64,000 bases of DNA, taken from the NCBI GenBank assembly GCA_023105745.1, contig JALGQZ010000011.1, positions 20,982,975 through 21,046,974 on the forward strand. The letters run 5' to 3'. The position numbers and the translations under genes were made by a program. The DNA is from Austropuccinia psidii (taxonomy: Eukaryota > Basidiomycota > Pucciniomycetes > Pucciniales > Sphaerophragmiaceae). Positions 58,020-64,000 of the stretch are shown one piece after another (position 1 is the stretch's first letter; each line of letters opens with the position of its first letter). The notes under the pieces are model-generated. The model was not told the DNA's origin, made no database searches, and was given only the letters and a program-made list of their open reading frames with translations.

Positions 58020-60545
58020 ATCTGAATCAAGCTCCAAAATAGTTGGTCTTTTCTGAGGGGGAGGAAGATTGGACAAATATAACATCCTGTGTTTCTTAAA
58101 TTTATCAGCCCACCTCAGGGATTGTGGTTGGGCATGAAATTCACAATTCACAGTAATGGGAGGGACTGGATAAACTTTAGAAATGATTATATCCAAAGGA
58201 ACAAAATGAGAACAGCTATCCAAGAAGCAGATGAAAATGGGGGGATTATCATTTGGAGGACAGAAATAAGGGAAAAAAGAAAAAGATTGGACTGTGGAAT
58301 AAAAAAAACTGGTCTTTGATACTTATTTGAAATTGGATCCCCCATGTCAGGCAGGGACATCCACTTGCTTTTTGGAGCCTGGCCAACATCTTCATACCAT
58401 TCAATTCTTTACAAATAAGAAGATACTGAGGGAATTAAAGTTTTCATGGCTTCATAAAGGTCTTGATTTTGTTTAATTTCTTCAGACAAGTCAACTCTGA
58501 CATCAGCCCATTGATCTTGAGTCTTGTAAATTTAGTAGAATACTGTTCTGTAGCCACAGTTTTCATCACCCTGGACATTGATGGCCTTGAAGGTTTATTT
58601 CAATATAAACTTGGGAAAGTCTTCAGAGCCAGGTATCTGATAAAATAAGGTCAAAAGATGAATAAATATCAAAAGGTCTTCCCCAATATCTTCAAATGTT
58701 CTCTTGGCTTCTGTCTTTCTTTCTTTTTCAGAACTCTGCTCATCACCTTGAAAACCAGTCTGAGAAAAATATGACAAAGAAAATCAGTTAATAAGGAAAA
58801 AATCAAGAATTTGAAGTTAAAAAACCCTCACAGGCAAATTCAAATGCCACTGAGGATGGAAGTCTGATATCTCAAGCCTTTGGAGCCTGGAAAATTCCTT
58901 TTGGGTCTTATCCTTTCAAGGAATTCCTTAATAATTGTTGTATTTGTTGGTGCATTTTTCATTGGGAGGAAATTTGGCTTTAAAATTTTCAAAGGAAATT
59001 TGAAGAGCATGATGAGACACCTTGCCATTGAGAGCACAGATGTGTGTGGGAAAATTCTTGACATGGACAAGCATCTCTTTGGAGATTCTGTTTATGATTT
59101 CAATAAATTGTTTTCTGAATGCCATGTGGAGAGCCCTGACTACCTCCAGGAGAGTACCAGTGGATTTTTGGAGCCAACGTTTAACCATGGCATGGGCACC
59201 TTCATCTCTGGAGGTGGAGACCACACCCAGGTGGCAATGGTGGTTGGTACAGGCTGGAACCTAATACTCCTTTAGAGGAAGCCAGGTATTTTCAAAATAT
59301 TGCAAGACTTCAGGATTTTTGACTTGCTTTTGAAGCTTCTTCTAGTTGTCTTTGAAAGACTTTTCAGTGGATGAATACATAACCTGACAAATTAATCCCA
59401 AAGTCATTAATAAAAACAATAATAAGAAAAAAAGTGAAATAAAGTGAAGGATAAGAGTATATTACTTGATTCCAAAGGCCCATAAAATTTTCAAAATCAG
59501 TTCCATGACCAATTTTCTTCATGCAATGAGCAGATACAGCTATAATTGATGTTCCAAATGCATAACATGACTTTGGAGTCTGGGAAGAGCTTCTAAAGAG
59601 ATTTTTTCAAGGCCAGATCCCTGTCAATAACAATAACTGGAGGTGGTCAAGATTAGTGTTGTTGAGGACCTTTTCTATGTATTTATTTAATGCCCAAGTA
59701 TAGGAGGGTTCAGTTTCATTATTAATCAAACAAAAAGCCCTAGAAAAGGTCTTATTGGTTGAGCTGAATCCAACAATATGAAAAAGGGGCATTTTGTACT
59801 TACTGGCTTTATAAGTACAATCCATAAGAATGAAATGAGGAAAGCCATGAAGGAGTTTTATGGCAAGGGGGTGACTGAAAAACAAGGAGGTAATGTGTCC
59901 CTCAGAATCCCTTGCAGAGGACCAAACAAAATGTTCTTCTTTGAGGGTGTCAATAAGAGCATCAATGGGCCTTCTACCTTGCAGTTTGTCTTTCTTCATT
60001 TTCTTGACTTGGCTGTTAATGTCTTGAAGGATTACAGGCCTGTCAGACTCCCTCTGGCTGCATAATTGGGCCTTAATTTGCCTTGGCATTAGCAGTGATT
60101 CAGACATTTAAGCAATTTTGGATGTTTCTTGCTTATTGAATTTCCTGAAAGCAGGATGTGCCATGATATTTTCAGTTGAATCATGGCTATGTTCAGGATT
60201 TTTGACTTTAAGAGTCCAAGTGGTACTCTTGGAATACTTTCTGGCATAAATTCTAAAAGGACGGTCAAGCTTTCTTGAGGTTACTGTTTTGGAGGGTCTT
60301 TTGTTGGGATTTGGGGTCCCAGACCTGTCACAATCTATTTCAATTTGGTTGTGGATCATGTTGGACCTCAAGGTGGACACAGCATACCCCTGAGCCCTGG
60401 AAACATTATGCACATGCTGCCAAAGAATCTCAAGGGTCTGAAATTCACTTTCAGTGGGGGGTTGCAGCATTCTTGAGTTAAAAAGATGTGTGAATTTGAA
60501 AGAAAGCGGAATTTGGGGATTTGGAATGGGGTAAGAACCTTTCAA
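58020..60545 (-). pseudogene. Mutator-like (MULE) transposase, decayed
   Basis: Pieces occur in the right order. The frame 60108-60545 has a FAR1/WRKY-GCM1-like DNA-binding start (IEIDCDRSGTPNP, SRKLDRPFRIYARK, NPEHSHDS). After an in-frame stop, 59607-60107 carries the MULE core: HFILMDCTYKASKYKMPLF with the first Asp, then GFSSTNKTFSRAFCLI. Around 59610-59640 in another frame PPVIVIDRDLALKKSL gives the second conserved Asp. The frame 58928-59224 has TSRDEGAHAMVKRWLQKSTG, typical of the region near the catalytic Glu. Smaller pieces extend to 58020. At least three stops or frameshifts make it dead. It shows little CpG, unlike the nested transposon. Confidence 0.82.
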
Positions 60546-60947
60546 AAGGTGAAAAAGAAGTGAAAAAAGGTATTAAAAAATAAAAGATGTGGTTAAGAGT
60601 GAAAAAGAGTGGTTTGATTGTGGGATTAATGGATGAGGGAAGATAAAAAAATTGGAAATTTAGAGGCTTGAAAGCAGTTTGTTGTAGTGGAAAATGCAGT
60701 CTTTGGGGGAAAAAAGAAAGAAAGGTATGAAAAGCTTTGAAAAATTGCTTTGGTAATGCTGTTTTTCAAAAAAACAAAAATTGTTTGGGGTGGGGATAAT
60801 GTGGATTATTTGGGGGGGGCAGGGCAAAAGAATCTGAGACAATTGGGAGTTAGAGGGGTTTTGGGCAGAGAAACCCATTGTGGGACATGTTTTGGCCCAA
60901 TACAGGCATGTTATGTTTCATTTTTAATTACAAATGGTCCCAGGGAA

Positions 60948-60988
60948 CCCTTACGTGTTTTTACCAATTTATGGCCAAAACACATAAG
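60948..60988. repeat. 41-base palindromic block, right copy
   Basis: Matches 36384-36424 at 40 of 41 positions. It is followed closely by a partial repeat (CTCTTACATGTTTTTACC). Confidence 0.8.
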
Positions 60989-61053
60989 CTCTTACATGTT
61001 TTTACCAATACCTTTTTTCATTTGTATTTATTTGAATTTTCATTTAAATTGAT

Positions 61054-61455
61054 CTCTGGGCTGTAAGAGCCCCAGAAACTCATTTTGTTAAAAAATTTAA
61101 TTTTCAATTTTCTTTCAATGTGTATTTATTTTTTTATTTATTTTATCAGTAATTTTTTTTCATTTTTATTTTTGTTTATTTTGACCCCCGAAACTAATTT
61201 TTTTCTAAAAACATTTCATTTTTCATATTTATTTGTTTTAATTTAACTTGATTGTGGGGGCTGTAAGAGCTCCTGTGACTTTAATTTATTATTTTTTTGC
61301 ATTTTTATTCAATTTATTATTTATTTATTTATTTTTATTTGATATTCTCTCTGGGGCCTCTTACAGCCCCAGTGAACTTTTTGTATTCTTGTTTGTTTTT
61401 TTTTTCATTTTTATTTATTTTTTTTAAATTGAATTGGCTGGCTGGGGCTCCCAGA
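61054..61455. repeat. Right cluster of CTGGGGCT hairpins
   Basis: Hairpins at 61054-61077, 61255-61274 and 61349-61370 (perfect CTGGGGC/GCCCCAG arms), with degenerate copies near 61438 and 61571, all spaced by T-rich DNA. The same family is at 36124-36328. Confidence 0.78.
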
Positions 61456-61892
61456 GACTTATTCTCATTCAAAAATTTATGTTTTTATGTTTTTTTTTTT
61501 GATTTTCATTTTTTGTAATTTAATTTTCTTGCATTATTTTATGTTTTATTAAATTTTCTTTTATTTAAGTTGCTCGCTGGGGCAACTTTTTTTTTAGAAA
61601 AATTGATTTTTATTTTGTTTTAGAAAAATTGATCTTTTATTTTTTTTTGAAAATTTTAAATATATTTTTGGGTTATTTCATTTTCAAATTTCTTTATTTT
61701 TTATTTGAATTATTTTAAAAATATAATTTTTTTCATTTTAAATGGATTATTTTTATAATTAGTGACTTATTTAATTTATTATTCATTTTAAATATTTTAT
61801 TTTTAAAAATCTACTAACTTCTTTTATTTTTTTTTGATTTAAATTATTCTAGGGGAAAGCCTCAAGCTTCACTGATTGCCATTTCACCCATA

Positions 61893-63013
61893 ATGAGTCA
61901 ACATTCACCATCTCAACTCATTGAACTCCCAAAATTCATGGAGTCACTTAATGATGAAGAAAAAAATTTGATGGGAAGGACTATTTCACCGGTTGTAAAT
62001 GATTTTTCTTCATAAATTAGTGACTCAATGCATCCAATAACTCTTCAAAACTTAAGCTTACACAACACAAATGCAAAGGATGAGTTGTTTTTGAGTTCTG
62101 AGGATCATTCCATGGGAAGGACTATTTCACCAGCTGTAAATTATTCCCCTTATCCAAAAATGACTCATCTTTAAATAAGAAATCTAGTCATTCACATAGA
62201 AGATTTCAAATTTCACAAAAATTACTCACCCAAATTTTTGACCATGCCTCAAGAAGCAGAGGTGAATTCAGTACAGTTCCAGTTAAGCCCAAGCCAGATA
62301 GAATAAATAAACCTTTATTACCTTCTATAAATGAAACATCAAATCCTTGAATAGTCTTCAATTCAAAAAATCACAAGCCCCTCTTCATTTTATCACTTGC
62401 ATCCATTTCATAATCCTTCTCCAACTTTTACTTCATTAAATCAATTAATAATATCACTTCACAAATTAGCCCTAAATTGTCCTCAAATTGGATACAATAG
62501 TGATCTTATAGATAGTCATATGAAAGATGTTTGATTTTGCTGCAGAGGTAATAGTTTTTAATCCTTAGGTGAGTCTTTAGCAAATGATATTCAAGTTTTT
62601 TTGTTAACTTTATTCTCCTTTTACTAGGCATTAATACCAGGAAGACCACAATGAAGCCAGAAATATTAGAGGCAGATAATGAAGAATGGATGACCCTTTC
62701 TTGGTTTGAAAATTTTGTTTCCTCCCGCATCAAGATTATTTCTATTTCTTCTTCCTGTGAGAATAATGACATCATGCAAGAAGCCCAGCTACCTGAATGG
62801 CATGAAGGTGAATGGAATCCAATGCTTGACCAAAAAGTACGGTATTTCTTCAATTTAATTATAAAAACCAATGTTTTTCATAATTGTTTTCATAAAGATG
62901 AGAAGGAAATGAATACTTGGACTTATGGTTTTTGCACATTCTTTGACAAATCAGCCATAAAAAAAACTCCATCTCCCATCCGCTCCTGTGGCTATGGCCT
63001 CTCTGTTCCTTAA
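61893..63013 (+). pseudogene. Unrecognised broken coding fragments
   Basis: A frame starting at 61893 (MSQHSPSQLIELPKFMES) ends at a stop after about 40 codons. It contains MGRTISPVVND, which recurs about 120 bases later as MGRTISPAVNY. A second open stretch, 62651-63013, encodes about 120 residues (EEWMTLSWFENFV, EWHEGEWNPMLDQKV, FHNCFHKDEKEMNTWTYGF). These may be pieces of one spliced, decayed gene, but I cannot name it. It lies just outside the right hairpin cluster, so it belongs to another repeat or to unique sequence. Confidence 0.35.
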
Positions 63014-64000
63014 TACTCCACACTTTGGGATTTTTTTCAAACAAGTTATTATTGAGCTTCTCTGAAATACTTCAACTACTTTTCACCCGACCACTCAGGC
63101 ACCTCCTATTTTTGATGAAATTCCCACAATAACTCACTTTAGCTGTTCTTCTCAAATCAATGCCATGCTATATTCAAGATCTAAAAGCCTCATATGTCTG
63201 GATCCAATAATCCAAGCAGAGAAGACATGTGGGAATCAAGAAAGGATTCAAAATGAAAAGAAAAGATATCAACAGAAAAACATGAAGCTTTCCAACATAT
63301 AAATTTCTTGTTACTTTCCATTTCTTTTGATGTAGCTCTTCAACCTTAGACTAGGAAGCTTATGCATGAAATGGGTTGTCTGATTCAAACTTGAGTACAA
63401 ATTTTCATTTGGTGACATTTTTGAAATATATGTTGTTAAGTATCCTTAGGAATTTCCTCCATGCATTCTGTTCAAAGTAAGGACTTTGAATAGCAAGATT
63501 TTCCTCATTCAGAGCTTGATACAATTATATTGAAATATCCAAAAATAAATTTCCTTTCCTCTCTAAATTGACCTGCTTTTTTTCTACTACAGCTCAATAT
63601 AAAATGATGATTACGTTAAGGAGCCACCTACTTGATCAAAAATACATGTAGATAAGCATACATCCCCATAAGTGATAAATTGTGTGGCCAAGAAATGCAG
63701 AATTGATCTCCTGATATGTAAGATGTGTCTATGAAACTGCTGATAATATTACTATCAATCAACAGTACTATGACTGTTCTTATGAAATATAATAATAAAA
63801 AATATAATAACCACAATTAAATATTTAAAGAATTAATTATTTCTTTTACTTAGTATACACTACTAGTGATTATAACAGTAAGCAGTAATTGTCTACTAGA
63901 ATCATTTACAAGAAATATTTAATAATGAAACTTCTTTATTAAAATAATAAAGTTATTTTAATATATAATTATCTTTTCCAAGAATAATTATAAATATAAT
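63014..64000. other. No recognisable gene
   Basis: AT-rich sequence with only short frames and no repeat or motif that I can support. Confidence 0.5.

Larger units (their letters stand above)
36120..61600 (-). mobile_element. Inferred outer Mutator-like element, split by the 20.9-kb transposon
   Basis: Hairpin arrays and a 41-base palindromic block occur in the order hairpins-block at 36124-36424 and block-hairpins at 60948-61455, as expected for the two ends of one element. Between them, outside the nested insertion, lies a decayed MULE transposase (58020-60545). Without the insertion the unit would be about 4.5 kb. I could not find exact ends or a 9-11 base duplication, so this grouping is an inference from symmetry. 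Confidence 0.45.

Noticed and set aside
62651..63013. Possible second Tet-like fragment (KEMNTWTYGF)
   Set aside because: Only a vague likeness to the segment before the catalytic domain; no HxD or distal His follows.

Overview
The window looks like a transposon-dense, AT-rich stretch of a rust fungus genome (Pucciniales, Basidiomycota). The chromodomain Ty3/gypsy polyprotein at 4.9-10.8 kb closely resembles copies I associate with very large rust genomes such as Austropuccinia psidii. The species is inference from recognition, not a search. Short introns (50-105 bp) with GT..AG ends support a fungal nuclear origin. I see no ordinary housekeeping gene, rRNA, tRNA or CRISPR array.

Layout. (1) 14-2661 (-): decayed Ty3/gypsy gag-protease, whose LTR starts at 3110. 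(2) 4858-10806 (+): a decayed chromovirus of the same group, split by a solo LTR (6058-7937, 4-bp duplication CCAG). (3) 13886-16003 (+): a decayed paralogue of an unknown gene ('gene A') that is nearly intact at 38.4-40.7 kb. (4) 16230-35510 (-): a 19.3-kb LTR retrotransposon with LTRs of about 1.9 kb, 4-bp duplications ACAG, PBS and PPT. It carries a duplicated accessory ORF, a roughly 3.5-kb array of covarying hairpins, and a CpG-containing island with a spliced plus-strand gene. (5) about 36.1-61.6 kb: a decayed Mutator-like element (MULE) flanked by hairpin arrays, with (6) a 20.9-kb DNA transposon at 36789-57727 nested inside it.

The nested transposon is the main object. It has 46-bp terminal inverted repeats (39/46 matching), starts CACC and ends GGTG, and is flanked by the 3-bp duplication AAT. 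It encodes a CACTA/Plavaka-type transposase of about 1003 aa, a SNF2-family ATPase, a TET/JBP-like 2-oxoglutarate/Fe(II) dioxygenase, a cysteine-rich putative zinc-binding protein, and two long proteins I do not recognise (A and E). Exon models for these genes were worked out by hand. Five close-copy palindromes (GGCATGCC-type core) sit only between its genes, and related minisatellites lie near its left end and mid-element.

How the parts may work together (inference): the transposase moves the element. The TET/JBP enzyme and SNF2 ATPase could oxidise methylcytosine and remodel chromatin to keep the element active. Consistent with this, CpG looks common inside the element and almost absent from the surrounding retroelements, whose genes are full of stop codons.
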